Notes: a model not told the origin generated them from the sequence alone. A stretch of DNA of 64,000 nucleotides from Proteles cristata cristata (GCA_017311185.1 JAESUZ010001754.1:420272-484271); one strand, 5' to 3'. Positions 49,530-59,893 are shown, counted from the stretch's first letter. Made by a program: numbers and translations.

Positions 49530-49905
49530 GCCTGCATTCTAGTCCTGGTTTGACTGCTCATAAGCTGGGCAGCCAGGGAGAGCCACATGACCTTTCTTTT
49601 TTTTTTTTTTTTTAAATATTTTTATTTATTTCTAGGAGAGAGAGAGAGAGAGAGACAGCGTGAGAAGGGGAGGGTCAGAGAGAGAGGGAGATACAGACTC
49701 TGAAATAGGCTCCAGGCTCTGAGCTAGAAGTCAGCACAGAGCCTGATGCGGGGCTCGAACCAACGAACCGTGAGATCATGACCTAAGCGAAAGTTGGACG
49801 CTTAACCGACTAAGCCACTCAGGCGTCCCGCCACATGACCTTTCTGAGTCAGCGGATAATGTGTGCAAACACCTAGCCCGTAGCAGGCACTCAACAAACG
49901 TCAGC
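49530..49905 (+). repeat. MIR SINE split by a younger SINE
   Basis: MIR left part to AGCCACATGACCTTTCT, right part TTTCTGAGTCAGCG to CCCGTAGCAGGCACTCAACA; the SINE lies between. Confidence 0.7.
49598..49829 (-). repeat. SINEC_Fc-type SINE, younger subfamily
   Basis: Duplication GCCACATGACCTTTCT on both sides; inserted in a MIR; sense to IFT27. Confidence 0.96.
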
Positions 49906-50617
49906 TCCCCACCCTCCCCACCCGCAAGAGGAGCCCTCCTCAAGAAGGAGGGGAACCTTCTTGAACTCGCTTTGTATTTCATGTGTCCTATGCTGATGGA
50001 TACTTTTTACTTTTATGTTTTGACTTGCTTAAAATGATGCTTCTTAATTTTCTGGTCTGAAAATGAAGTCTCGAGGCATGTCAGAAAGTCTAAGAGGAAC
50101 CATAAAAGACCCCAAATGGCCAAAGCGATTGTGGGAAAGAACAACAAAGTTGGTGTCAACATGTCCTGACTTCAAACTATACTGTAAAGCCATAGTAATC
50201 AAAACAGTATGGTCCTGGCATAAAAACAGACATGAAGGCCAACGGAACAGGATCGAGATCCCAAAAATAACCCCCAGCATACACGGGCAACATATTTGAC
50301 AAGGGAGCAAAGAATATACGATGGAGAAGCGACAGTGTTTGTGATGATGATGTTGGGAAGACCCATGCAAGCGAACGAGACTTTCACACCATTCACAAAA
50401 ATAAACTCAGAATGGACTCAAGGTTTGAACTGAAGACCTAAAGCCATACAAGTCCTAGAAGAAAACATTGGGAAAAAGCTCTTGGACATGGAACTTGGCA
50501 ATGATTTTATGGATATAGTAGCAAAGCACAAGCCACAGAAGCAAAAATCAACAAATGGGACTACATCAAACTAAAAAGCTTCCCGCACAGCAAAAGAAAC
50601 AACAAAACAAAAGGGTA

Positions 50618-50840
50618 GGGGTGCCTGGGGGCCTCGGTCAGGTAAACGTCCGACTTTGGCTCAGGTCATGATTTCATGGCTCGTGGGTTCGAGCCCCGCG
50701 TCGGGCTCTGTGCTGACAGCTCGGAGCCTGGAGCCCGCTTTGGATCCTGTGTCTCCCTCTCTCCCTGCCCCTCCCCTGCTTGTGCTCTGTCTCTCTGTGT
50801 GTCTCAAAAATAAATAAACATTAAAACAAAACAAAAAAAC
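50618..50840 (+). repeat. SINEC_Fc-type SINE
   Basis: GGGGTGCCTGGGGGCCTCGG head and CTCAAAAATAAATAAACATT tail, inside the LINE-1. Confidence 0.95.
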
Positions 50841-51608
50841 GAAAGGGCAGCCTATGGAATGGGAGAAAACATTTGCAAACCGCACATCTGATAAAGCATT
50901 AATACCCAAAATATATAAGGAACTTGGATAACTCAATAGGGAAAACATAAATAATCTGATTTTAAAATGGGCAGGGGAGCTAACAGACATTTTTCCAAAA
51001 AGGATATTCAAGTGCCCAAACGGTACATGAGAAGGTGCTAGACACCACTCACCCGCGGGGAAACGCAAACCGAAACGAGGATCAGATATCATCTCGCACC
51101 TCTTGGGATGCCTATTACCTGAAAGAAGAGGTACCACTAGCAGGTGCTGGGGAGGACCAGGATGTGGAGGGAAGGGGAGTCCTTACACTGCTGGTAGGAA
51201 TGCAAACTGGTGCAGCCACTCTGGAAAATGGTGCGAAGTTTCGGTGAACTGTTGAAAAGAGAACTCCCCGGTGACTCAACAATCCCGCCTCTGAGTAAAC
51301 ACCCAAAGGAAATGAAATCACTGCCTCGAAGAGACGTCTGCAGCCTCGTGTTCGCTGCAGCACCGTTCATAACAGCCCAGATACGGAAACGACTTAAGCG
51401 TCCGCCAACAGATGCATTAAGGGCACTGTGATCTGCGTATGTGCATAATGGAACACCGTTCAGCCACGAAAGGGAAGGAAACCCTGCTCTCTGGCACAAT
51501 GTGGCTGAACCTCGAGGGCATGACGCTAGGTGAAAGGAGGAAGACAGAGAAAGACAGATACTGCACCTTCTCGCTTGCACGTGGAATCTAAAGAAACTGA
51601 AGTCACAC

Positions 51609-51828
51609 GGGGCGCCTGGGTGGCTTAGTCGGTTAAGCGGCCGACTTTCGCTTAGGTCATGATCTCGCGGTTCGTGGGTTCGAGCCCCGTGTTGGGCTCT
51701 GTGCTGACTGCCAGCTCGGAGCCTGGAGCCTGTTTCAGTCTGTGACTCCCTCTCTCTCTCTGACCCTCCCTTGCTCACGCTGTCTCTCTCTCTCTCTCTC
51801 CTAGAAATAAATTAAAAAAAACAAAAAA
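51609..51828 (+). repeat. SINEC_Fc-type SINE, younger subfamily
   Basis: GGGGCGCCTGGGTGGCTTAG head; duplication AAACTGAAGTCACA on both sides. Confidence 0.96.
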
Positions 51829-51928
51829 CTGAAGTCACAGAAGCACAAAGGAGATGGGGGGCGTTGCCAGGTGCGGTGGGGGAAATGGGTGAAGGCGCCA
51901 AGTCCCAGTTTTAAGATGAGTAAGTTCT

Positions 51929-52386
51929 AGGGGCACCAGGGGGGCTCAGTTGGCTAAGCGTCCAACTCTCAGTTTCCGCTCAGGTCGTGATCTCATAGTT
52001 TGTGGGTTCGAGCCCCACATCGGGCTCTGCGCTGGCGGCATGGAGCCTGCTTGGGATTCTCTCTCTCTTCCTCTTTCTCTCTGCCCCTCCCACACTTACG
52101 CTTTCTGTCTCTCAAAATAAAATAAACCTGGGGCGCCTGGGTGGCTTAGTCGGTTAAGCGTCCGACTTTCGCTTAGGTCATGATCTCGCGGTTCCTGGGT
52201 TCGAGCCCCGCGTCGGGCTCTGTGCTGACTGCCAGCTCAGAGCCTGGAGCCTGTTTCAGTCTGTGACTCCCTCTCTCTCTGGCCCTCCCCTGCTCATGCT
52301 GTCTCCTCTCTCCTCTAGAAATAAATAAAACATTAAAAAAAAAAAGAAATAGAAAAAAAATAAAAATAAACCTTAAAAAAAAAAGA
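51929..52386 (+). repeat. SINEC_Fc-type SINE hosting a second SINE
   Basis: Outer copy starts GGGGCACCAGGGGGGCTCAG and ends AAATAAACCTTAAAAAA at 52386. The duplication GATGAGTAAGTTCT is at 51915-51928 and 52387-52400. The copy at 52130-52356 sits in its A-rich tail. Confidence 0.93.
52130..52356 (+). repeat. SINEC_Fc-type SINE, younger subfamily, nested
   Basis: GGGGCGCCTGGGTGGCTTAG head and CTCTAGAAATAAATAAAACA tail; AAAATAAACCT occurs on both sides. Confidence 0.95.
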
Positions 52387-52539
52387 GATGAGTAAGTTCT
52401 GCAGACGGAATGAGAAAGGAAGAAAGAGAGTCAAACCATCCTGGGCATCCCTCCTTCGGGCCTGCAGGACCTCGCTGCTGCGCGTGGCAAGGAGAGTGAG
52501 ACAGGCTCTAGGTGTCAGGACTCAGCCGCGTCTCAAGCA

Positions 52540-52720
52540 GCCTGGCTTATATTTCCTCTTTAATTACAGCTTTCGTAACTAGCGTCAGCTCGGGGGACTA
52601 GTTAACTTACAGTTAATACCAAGTGCTTAACTGCGGCCTCCTCAAGCATAATTTATACCCACACGATTCGAGAGCGAAGCAACACACACCTACACAGAGT
52701 TTTAACCCGCAGCCCAGTGG
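52540..52720. promoter_or_regulatory. Candidate conserved noncoding element in IFT27 intron 6
   Basis: Repeat-free block with TTTAATTACAGC, a GTTAACTTACAGTTAATACC palindrome-like pair (HNF1-like) and CAAGTGCTTAAC (NKX-like). It has no coding frame. The functional reading is inference. Confidence 0.25.
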
Positions 52721-53044
52721 TCTGTGACGGCTACCGTGTTGGTGGGAGGAGTGTTAAGTTTTGGGTCCCACCAAGAGTTCTGGGGACCACGGGATACTGG
52801 GGTGGGGAGGCCATTTCACAAATGTGAATGGAGCCAGAGGGAATACTAAGATACAGCAAGACCTTGGTTTGCAAGCATAATTTGTTCCGGAAACATCCTC
52901 ATCATCCAAAACACTCCTATATCAAAGCGAATTTCAAGAACCACTGACTCAGGTGTGATCATGTGATGTTTGGCGTCCCATCCTACCCGTATTACAAGAC
53001 ATTGCTCATTTGCCAAGTTAAAATTTATCAGAAATGTTTGCTCA

Positions 53045-53500
53045 GGGCACCTGGGGGGCTTGGTCGGTTAGGCATCTGAGTCTCATCTTCAGCTCAGGTC
53101 ATGACCTCACAGTTTCATGGGTTCGGGCCCCGCATTGGGCTCTGCACTGATGGTGCGGCACCTGCTTGGGATTCTCTCTCTCCCCACCTCTCTCTCGGAC
53201 CCGCCTCTGCTTGCGAGGTCTGTTTCTTTCAAAAGAAATAAATACACTTTAAAAAATGGAAAAAAAATGGGCGCCTGGGTGGCTTAGTCGGTTAAGCGTC
53301 TGACTTTCGCTTAGGTCATGATCTCACTGTTTGTGGGTTCGAGCCCCGCATCGGGCTCTGTGCTGACTGCCAGCTCAGAGCCTGGAGCCTATTTCAGAGT
53401 CTGTATCTCCCTCTCTCTCTGACCCTCCCCTGCTCACGCTGTCTCTCACTCTCTCCCAGAAATAAATAAAAAATATTTTAAAAAAAAAAAGGAAAAAAAA
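53045..53500 (+). repeat. SINEC_Fc-type SINE, diverged, hosting a second SINE
   Basis: Outer copy starts GGGCACCTGGGGGGCTTGG and carries the duplication GTTTGCTCA (53036-53044 and 53501-53509). The copy at 53269-53490 sits in its A-rich tail. Confidence 0.92.
53269..53490 (+). repeat. SINEC_Fc-type SINE, younger subfamily, nested
   Basis: GGGCGCCTGGGTGGCTTAGT head and CCCAGAAATAAATAAAAAAT tail, within the A-rich tail of an older SINE. Confidence 0.94.
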
Positions 53501-53779
53501 GTTTGCTCATCTTCCGGAACATTCGCAGATCAAGTTACGCAATCCAAGGTTTTACTGTATGGCTTGATGTGGGTGCCACAGCGGACCGAGGGCACAGGGC
53601 ACAAAAGATGAGAAACCCCCTGTACTAAAAAGCCCACGCATTTGAATTTCATTAGTATAGCATTTATGATCATTGGGCCAGAAGGCAAGAGGGACATTTA
53701 CCTCTGTAGAATCCAGGAATACAATAATTTGAGGGAACCACAGTCTACAGAAGATTACTGGGGGGAAGAGTTCCGTGTA

Positions 53780-53990
53780 AGAAAGCAAGTATTTACTGGG
53801 TGTATGCTATGTAATTGGGCCAACGTTTTCATATTCACCATCTGACTTAATTCTCCTGTTTGTCACTTAACGAGGAATATATTTTATTATCCCCATTTTA
53901 CAGGCGAGGAGCCTGGGGTACCAACAAATTAACGAACGAGCCAAGGGCCCCACAGTTAGTTGAGCTACTTCAACATCGGCAGGCACACCG
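53780..53990 (-). repeat. MIR SINE
   Basis: AAGTATTTACTGGGTGTATG, TATCCCCATTTTACAGGCGA and AAGGGCCCCACAGTTAGTTG. Confidence 0.85.
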
Positions 53991-55058
53991 TTTGCCTTCA
54001 CCCGCTACACTTTCCCAAGGAAGCAGGCTGCCGGGGAGGGGGGATGGGGGGATGTAAAAGGTTCACATCCGCACGGCAAATGAACAGCAACATTTGCCAA
54101 GGTTTGTAATCACGATGGCAGAAGTGCCTGTAGCCTCCAGGCTATGAATGAACTCGCCCGCTGATGCTTCTGGGGGCCCAATTATCAGGCCCGGGGCCCA
54201 CAAGGCCGGAAGTGAGGTTCAAGGGACAACCACAGGCGTTTCTGGCTGTGCGGGGCCCGGCGAGTCTCTATGACAGCCCTGGAGAGGGGCGTCACAGCCA
54301 ACCCGGGGGCCCCTGCTGCCTCTGAAATGGATGTTTTTGGGCCACTCCTGCAAGAGCAAGCTGTCACTTTACCCCTCTCCATAAGGCCTCATTGGTGCAG
54401 CCTGGGTCGCATGCCTGAGCCTGGCTGCTGGGAGGCTGGGGCTTCAAGAGTCTCGAACAGAGGAAAGGGTTCCCCAGCGCTGGGCGGCCAGCATCATGCT
54501 ACGGTGCACTGAGGGTGCCGGCAGCAGGTCCCTCGGGCTCTTGTTCCCTTTCACAAGGGCTCCTGCTCACTCTAGGAGGAGGATACTTTGTGGCCTGGAG
54601 TCCCCCTGCGGCTGCAGCAAGGAAGGACGGGGAGCCATGGCTCACTGCTTTCCCTGTCATGTGACCTTGAGCAAGTCCCTTCACCTCCTCAGCACGGAAG
54701 CGGGGGTTAGGCCCATGGTCCCGCGAGGACCGTAAAATACTGTCCCGGCAGCCCCGTAATCCATACCATCTCACGCAATTGCCAAGGGTCGCTGCAATCG
54801 AACGCAATGCACTTGGGTTTCTTATTAACTGAGATACAACTTTTCCCAGGCCGGCCAGCCAGCCCGTCTGCTTTACTGTAGCGCGCACAGCTCTGGCTCT
54901 GTTGAGAAAAGATCCCACACCAGGAACGGGAACATCAGTTCCAAACCAGAACCTGCACGGGGCGGAGGATCGACTCGATGCCCGTGAGGTCATGTGAGAC
55001 GCCACCTGCAGCAGAGGCCCACTGCAGACTTGGCCGCGGAGCAAGGCGGGGTACTTAC

Positions 55059-55168
55059 CACGGAGGTTTCAAAACATTCCAGGCCTTGGCCCAGGGCCCA
55101 CGCCCGGGCCTGTGCCGGATCCACCACCCGTCTGCTGGCCAGGTCTGTCTTGTTGCCCACCAGCACAC
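55059..55168 (-). CDS. IFT27: IFT27 coding exon 6 (NKTD and ETS motifs)
   Basis: This 110-base exon completes a glycine codon from the exon before and encodes VLVGNKTDL through [13 protein letters not shown] is the G4 guanine-specificity motif; ETS at the end is the G5-like motif (SAK position). The donor is GTG followed by GTAAGT; the acceptor is GAGCAG before GTGTGCTG, phase 1 to 0. The polypyrimidine tract is weak (TTTGGTTGTGTCTTTCGAGC) and a C-rich run on the transcript lies about 50-80 bases upstream. Confidence 0.97.
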
Positions 55169-55215
55169 CTGCTCGAAAGACACAACCAAAGCATCACCTT
55201 GAACTGTGGCAGCCC

Positions 55216-55248
55216 GGGGCGGGGGCGGGGGCGGGGGTGGGGGCCGGG
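55216..55248. repeat. GGGGGC repeat, G-quadruplex-capable
   Basis: Plus strand: repeated GGGGGC/GGGGGT units (five or more G-runs in 33 bases). On IFT27 RNA it is C-rich and lies 48-80 bases upstream of the exon 6 acceptor. Confidence 0.85.
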
Positions 55249-55868
55249 AGACAGCTGGAGACATAAAAGAGCAAAGCACACGAATTTGAGGGGTGTAAAA
55301 CATTGGGAAAGGCTGCCTGATTGGAGGTGGTGAGCACAGGGAGAGAGAGAAGCTTCGGAGGGCCGCAGGGGAGCGGGGTGGGGGATGGGGCTTCACTCAT
55401 CACACACAGCTTTTGCTCAGCCCTTTTCCTAGACTCCCTGCGGGCCTGTCTGCCTTGTCTCCTTACGGCTGCAAAGCCAGGGCCAAATTTATGTGAGCGT
55501 TCCTGATCATTCCTAGCACATGGAGCAAACGTTAAAAATGGTCATTAATACTAATCTAAGGACTGGGCTCCGAGTCAGGGACTCAGAGGTAATTTAGTCC
55601 CGTTCCCAGCTGCATCAGCTGCAACTAATTTCTGAGCCCGTCTCTGGAGATCGCTTTCGCTGGTCTCTAATGAGGGGAATTTGTTGATCTCACATAGGGA
55701 CGAAAAATAAACTGATTTAAAGCATTCAGAAGTGACAATAGGACTTGAATGTTTACTTGCACCCCACATGCAGGAGAAAATGAGGGATTCATCCCCAGGG
55801 CCAGCTCTCAGAAATAAGAACTCAATTACGTCACCGCGCCTTCCCCATGTCGAGTCTCCTCTCCTTCA

Positions 55869-56243
<375 letters not shown>

Positions 56244-56394
56244 CTAGGCTGGGACAAGATCTGGCCTTCCAAGGGAAGGGACAGGGCGGGGTGGGGGGGC
56301 ACCTCTAATAAGGAGGAGAGTCAGAAAACTGAGCCAACCTGCAGGAGTTGAGTCGAAGAAAACAATTCCCCCAAAGGAACGAGTGGGAGGGCGG

Positions 56395-56565
56395 GGGCTC
56401 ACCTCTGCGCCAGGCCATCTGCTGGGTGCGTTCTGTGCATGGTTGAGAAACTTCCAGACCCTGCAGGACTAGCCTCAATATCCCTACTGCCTCGCTAAAG
56501 ACACTGGGTTCAGAGAGGGTAACTGACTTGCCCAGATCAGACACGCTTTAAAGACTGGGGTAGAT
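56395..56565 (-). repeat. MIR SINE
   Basis: GCGCCAGGCCATCTGCTGGG, GGGTTCAGAGAGGGTAACTG and GACTTGCCCAGATCAGACAC. Confidence 0.7.
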
Positions 56566-56980
56566 GCTCAGCGTGCCACTGCGTTCGTTCATTCATTCCT
56601 TGTCGCATTCTTTGCCCGCTTCCATGCAAGTTATTATGTTTTCCTGCTTTGCAGGCCTAATAGGCATCCTTTCTTCCATTAGCCAGCCACGGGAAGCTCG
56701 TTTGCCTGCATCTTCTTAATAAGGGCTGCCTTTTCAAAATGCAAAGGGCACCTTCTACTTCTCCTGCAGTGTGTCACCCTGACCCAAACCAGACCAACAA
56801 TGGGACAAGGCTCACCATCCCAATTAAGAACCAGGGCCGTGCCCTCGAGGCTTGTCACCTTCAGGGGCTGCTCAGAGCCCGGGATGCCCTGTTGCCTGGC
56901 TCAGGGGCACAGGACAGCCCTGCTTAGGCTGATGCCTGTCCTGGTGCATGAATCCCTTGCTGTGCCCCAGGCTCCAGGGA

Positions 56981-57021
56981 CACCCCCCCAACCCCCCCAC
57001 TCCCCCCACCCCCCGCCCCGT
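56981..57021. repeat. C-rich low-complexity tract
   Basis: Runs of five to eight C separated by single A or T. Confidence 0.8.
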
Positions 57022-57922
57022 CCTGCACCGTTACAGCCTGGTTTATCGCTGTTGTATCAGTAACCCTCAGGGTGTGGGGAAGAGTCCTTTCCCTCCAGTT
57101 ATCCTTGGAAGGCCAGCCCAGGACTGGCTTTCGAGGGCTCGCTCCATCCCAAGGTTACACTGCCACTTTGACCGAGCTCGGTGAACCTTCGCTCAGCAGA
57201 CTGACTCGAGGACTCTCTCTTGATCTCCCCTTTTGTGGATGTAAAAGACACCTCCTTGCTCTAGGCCTCAGTGGGGCCACCCAAAATGGGTCGGGGATGG
57301 AGCCGGAGCCAGCACAGGAGCCCCGAGTTTGGGTGTGAGCTGATCAGTGTGCAGTGGCCCTGACTTGCCCAGACACATCTTCCCTTCTGCCCAGCAGGCC
57401 AGCACCCGGGGCGAGACCGTGCACCCAGCAGGCACGCTGCAGACGCCATGGGTAGATGCATGAAGCCAAGCCCATGAGAGATGACAATCATGAGATCTCC
57501 ATGTCTTAGACAATGGAAAAAGGGCAGAGCGCGATTTCTATTAAAACGGGCCGTTCTTGGAAAGGCAGGGGAGGGCTCGGGAGGGCTCACACCTTCTACT
57601 CCGCTCACTGGCCCAGATTAGCGGAACGGTTACTTTGGAAGGTACAGCAAGCGGGATCCTGAGAAGACGGCTGGGTAGGCAGGATAAGCGCAGGGTGGCA
57701 GCAGGCACAGGGGACACCGGGCCCACAGGGTGACACTTCTGGTCCTCCAGGCCAAGAAGCCACAAGTCCCAAGGCTGGGGGGGATGGCCCTTAAAGAACT
57801 CCGCCTTAGAAGCTCCTCCAGGCAGCCAGGCTGCAGTGACATTGCTAGAAAGCAGTGAAGGGGCACACTTTTTGGTGGAAGGCGGCGGCGGCAGTTAGGG
57901 GAAGAGATCGCATGCTACTTGC

Positions 57923-57982
57923 CAATTTATCCAGCATTTCCGAAAACAGCTCTTTGCCGGCCGAGTCAAAAATGAAGAGTTC
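57923..57982 (-). CDS. IFT27: IFT27 coding exon 4 (DSAGKE switch II)
   Basis: This 60-base exon encodes exactly 20 residues, ELFIFDSAGKELFSEMLDKL. DSAGKE replaces the DTAGQE (G3) box of typical Rabs, so the catalytic glutamine is a lysine; this fits the very low intrinsic GTPase activity known for IFT27. The acceptor is GTTTCTAG. The donor is TTG/GCAAGTAG, a GC splice site. Phase is 0 at both ends. Confidence 0.96.
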
Positions 57983-58596
57983 CTAGAAACCAGAAAGTCC
58001 CAAGGAAGAAAGTCTACACACGGCAGGGAACCCGCACGTCCCCGAGACAACACTCCGCTCCCGGCAGACCTGGCTTCGTGGTGACATGCACACCTTTCCT
58101 CGGTGCCTGTATCTCTTCCCCACGGCACGAGGAGGAGGATGGGGAGAGGAAAGACCTGGAGAGCCCGAGGTGGGCTCACCTCTCCTAACCCCGAGTGCAG
58201 AAATACCAGGAACAGGCTGACCTCCCACCTGGCAGAACAGAATGCGAAGCAGGCTGACAAGCGCTCTGGTTTCCAAAAGGTCACGCAGCGCTTTGTTAAC
58301 CAAATTGATTTTCAGATCTTAAACCAAGTCTTTTATAGAGCAGGTCACTGAGGAGGCCTGGAGAAGGCGGGTAAAGTGGGACAGCCTGCCGTCGGTGCCG
58401 ATGGTGGGACTCAGGCGGAAGGTGCAGGAGGAGCCTTCCTGCCCCTCCCCGGTAGGACGCCTCCCCTGCAGATCCCCCTGGCACTGATGTCGCCACCCCT
58501 TCCCCCCCCCCCCCAGTAATCTGCATTTTATCCCTTCTCACTGCCCTGGAGCTACCTGAGGTTGTTTTCTCACGGACCTCTTTAAAAAGGCGGTGA

Positions 58597-58821
58597 TTTT
58601 TTTTTTAATTTTTGTTAATATTTCTATTTGAGAGAGAGAGAGAGAGAGACAGAGCGCCAGCAGGCGAGGGGCAGAGAGAGGGGGAGACACAGAATCTGAA
58701 GCAGGCTCCCGGCTCTGAACTGTCAGCACAGAGCCCGACACAGGGCCCGAACCCACAAACCGTGAGATAGTAACCTGAGAGGAAGTCAGACGCTTAACTG
58801 ACTGAGCCACCCAGGTGCCCC
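58597..58821 (-). repeat. SINEC_Fc-type SINE
   Basis: Reverse SINE in IFT27 intron 3 (sense to the gene), head GAGCCACCCAGGTGCCCC. Confidence 0.93.
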
Positions 58822-58929
58822 GCAGAAGGCAGAGACTCTTAAACCTTCTCTCCAGGAAAGTTTGGATGAACATAAAGCCTTGTGATTCAATTTCCAGGGC
58901 TGTGGAGTCCCATAGAGGGACCAGGGTTA

Positions 58930-59030
58930 AGGACCCTGATGTACTATAAGTTCTGTGAGGGCAGGGTCCATACCCCAGTCTTCCCACTGCCCCTTCTGCA
59001 GCCTGTATCAGTGAGTCTTCCCAAGTGCTC
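58930..59030 (+). repeat. L2 LINE 3' fragment
   Basis: ACTATAAGTTCTGTGAGGGC and GGTCCATACCCCAGTCTTCC. Confidence 0.65.
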
Positions 59031-59149
59031 AGACAAGCCAAGGCCAAGGCCAAGTGCAGTATCCCTCTCAGGGAGGACGACAGTGAGCCCAGGGACTCTG
59101 GGCCAGCTGGAGGAGTGCTGAGGTCTCTCGGGTCAAGGACACCACTTAC

Positions 59150-59209
59150 CACGCTGTCCCCCGTGTCAGGGACCGGCACCATCTTCACCACCAAATCCAC
59201 CCCTGTTGT
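59150..59209 (-). CDS. IFT27: IFT27 coding exon 3 (switch I)
   Basis: This 60-base exon encodes 20 residues, TTGVDLVVKMVPVPDTGDSV, phase 0 at both ends. It covers the switch I threonine region and the beta strands that follow. The acceptor is CGGCAG and the donor is GTG/GTAAGT. It is joined directly to NYTL of exon 2. Confidence 0.96.
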
Positions 59210-59597
59210 CTGCCGAGGAAAACGGAGAACACGCGCGTCAGAGGCTCCCAAGAGGTATGTTACGGGATACGATGAATATTTGAGGAGGCAGAAGTGCCGC
59301 GTTCTGGGTTCGCTGGGGCTGAAGTCAGAGAGGACCAACGAGGCTCACCCTACTGCCTGCTCACAAGGAGGTGTATATGGCCCCCAAGCCGCCCACTGGC
59401 CGCTCTGCGGCTTGTGGAAAAGTGATCTCCACGTGGCCATTCAAACAGCCTTTCTCAGACCTCTTCGGGCTTCTTAAGGAATTCTGGAAAGTCACTCCCT
59501 CAGGGTGGAGGGACGATCATTTCTCTTTGAAAATTTTAAGTTTATTTATTTTGAGAGAGACAGAGACAATGTGAATGGGGAGGGGAAGAAAGATGGG

Positions 59598-59639
<42 letters not shown>

Positions 59640-59813
59640 CACAAGCAGGGTCCAAGCTGTCGGCACAGAGCCCGATGCAGGGCTCGAACTCACGAAATCG
59701 TGAGATCACGACTTGAGCAGAAATCAAGAGGTGGGTGCTTAACTGACTGAGCCACCCAGGCGCCCCTGATCGTTAATTTAAGCCTCGGCCAGCCTGCGAC
59801 TCCCCCAGCTCAC
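59210..59813 (-). other. IFT27: IFT27 intron 2
   Basis: A 0.6-kb intron with donor GTGAGC and acceptor CGGCAG. A SINE with a long GA run (59527-59766) fills much of it and begins 47 bases from the donor end. Confidence 0.9.
59527..59766 (-). repeat. SINEC_Fc-type SINE with GA microsatellite
   Basis: Reverse SINE; GA run at about 59600-59637; head GAGCCACCCAGGCGCCCC. Confidence 0.94.
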
Positions 59814-59893
59814 CAGGGTGTAGTTCTTCTGGAAATGGGCTCCATCGCTGCGGAAGGTCTGCGCCAGGGCCGTCTTGCCCACTGCCGGGTCTC
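59814..59893 (-). CDS. IFT27: IFT27 coding exon 2 (P-loop)
   Basis: This 80-base exon supplies two bases of the split glycine codon and then 26 residues, [13 protein letters not shown] through QKNYTL. With the glycine it gives the nucleotide-binding P-loop GDPAVGKT. The acceptor is CCTCACAG before GAGACC and the donor is CTG/GTGAGC. The upstream exon, expected to encode a short start such as MVKLAAKCILA, is not found in the window. Confidence 0.97.

Larger units (their letters stand above)
50040..51930 (+). repeat. LINE-1 remnant (ORF2 end plus 3' UTR), split by SINEs
   Basis: Text of the LINE-1 ORF2 C-terminal region (CTATACTGTAAAGCCATAGT; AACAGTATGGTCCTGGCATA), then the 3' region with ATAACAGCCCAGATACGG and a decayed 3' UTR. 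Stops and frameshifts break the frame. Two SINEs interrupt it (50618-50840 and 51609-51828). It lies antisense to IFT27. Confidence 0.9.
52852..53559. repeat. Tc1/mariner-type DNA transposon fossil with nested SINEs
   Basis: Left end TACAGCAAGACCTTGGTTTG and right end, read in reverse, TACAGTAAAACCTTGGATTG: near-identical terminal inverted repeats flanked by TA. Without the two SINEs it is about 240 bases, so non-autonomous. Confidence 0.75.
47331..55058 (-). other. IFT27: IFT27 intron 6
   Basis: A 7.7-kb intron with donor GTAAGT at 55058 and acceptor CAG at 47331. It carries an interrupted MIR, an L1 remnant and six plus-strand SINEs plus one minus-strand SINE, a mariner-type fossil, and possible conserved blocks at 52.5-52.7 and 54.1-54.3 kb. 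I see no exon inside it. Confidence 0.9.
57983..59149 (-). other. IFT27: IFT27 intron 3
   Basis: Donor GTAAGTGG at 59149, acceptor TTTCTAG. It holds a poly-C run (58502-58514), a SINE (58597-58821) and an L2 fragment near 58,930-59,030. Confidence 0.9.

Noticed and set aside
50040..51608. Possible active LINE-1
   Set aside because: Only the 3' end is present, the frame is broken by stops and two SINEs, and there is no ORF1 or 5' UTR.
58538..59338. Minus-strand ORF of 266 codons containing IFT27-like residues
   Set aside because: It is a read-through of genuine IFT27 exon 3 into intron 3 and a SINE; only 59150-59209 is coding.
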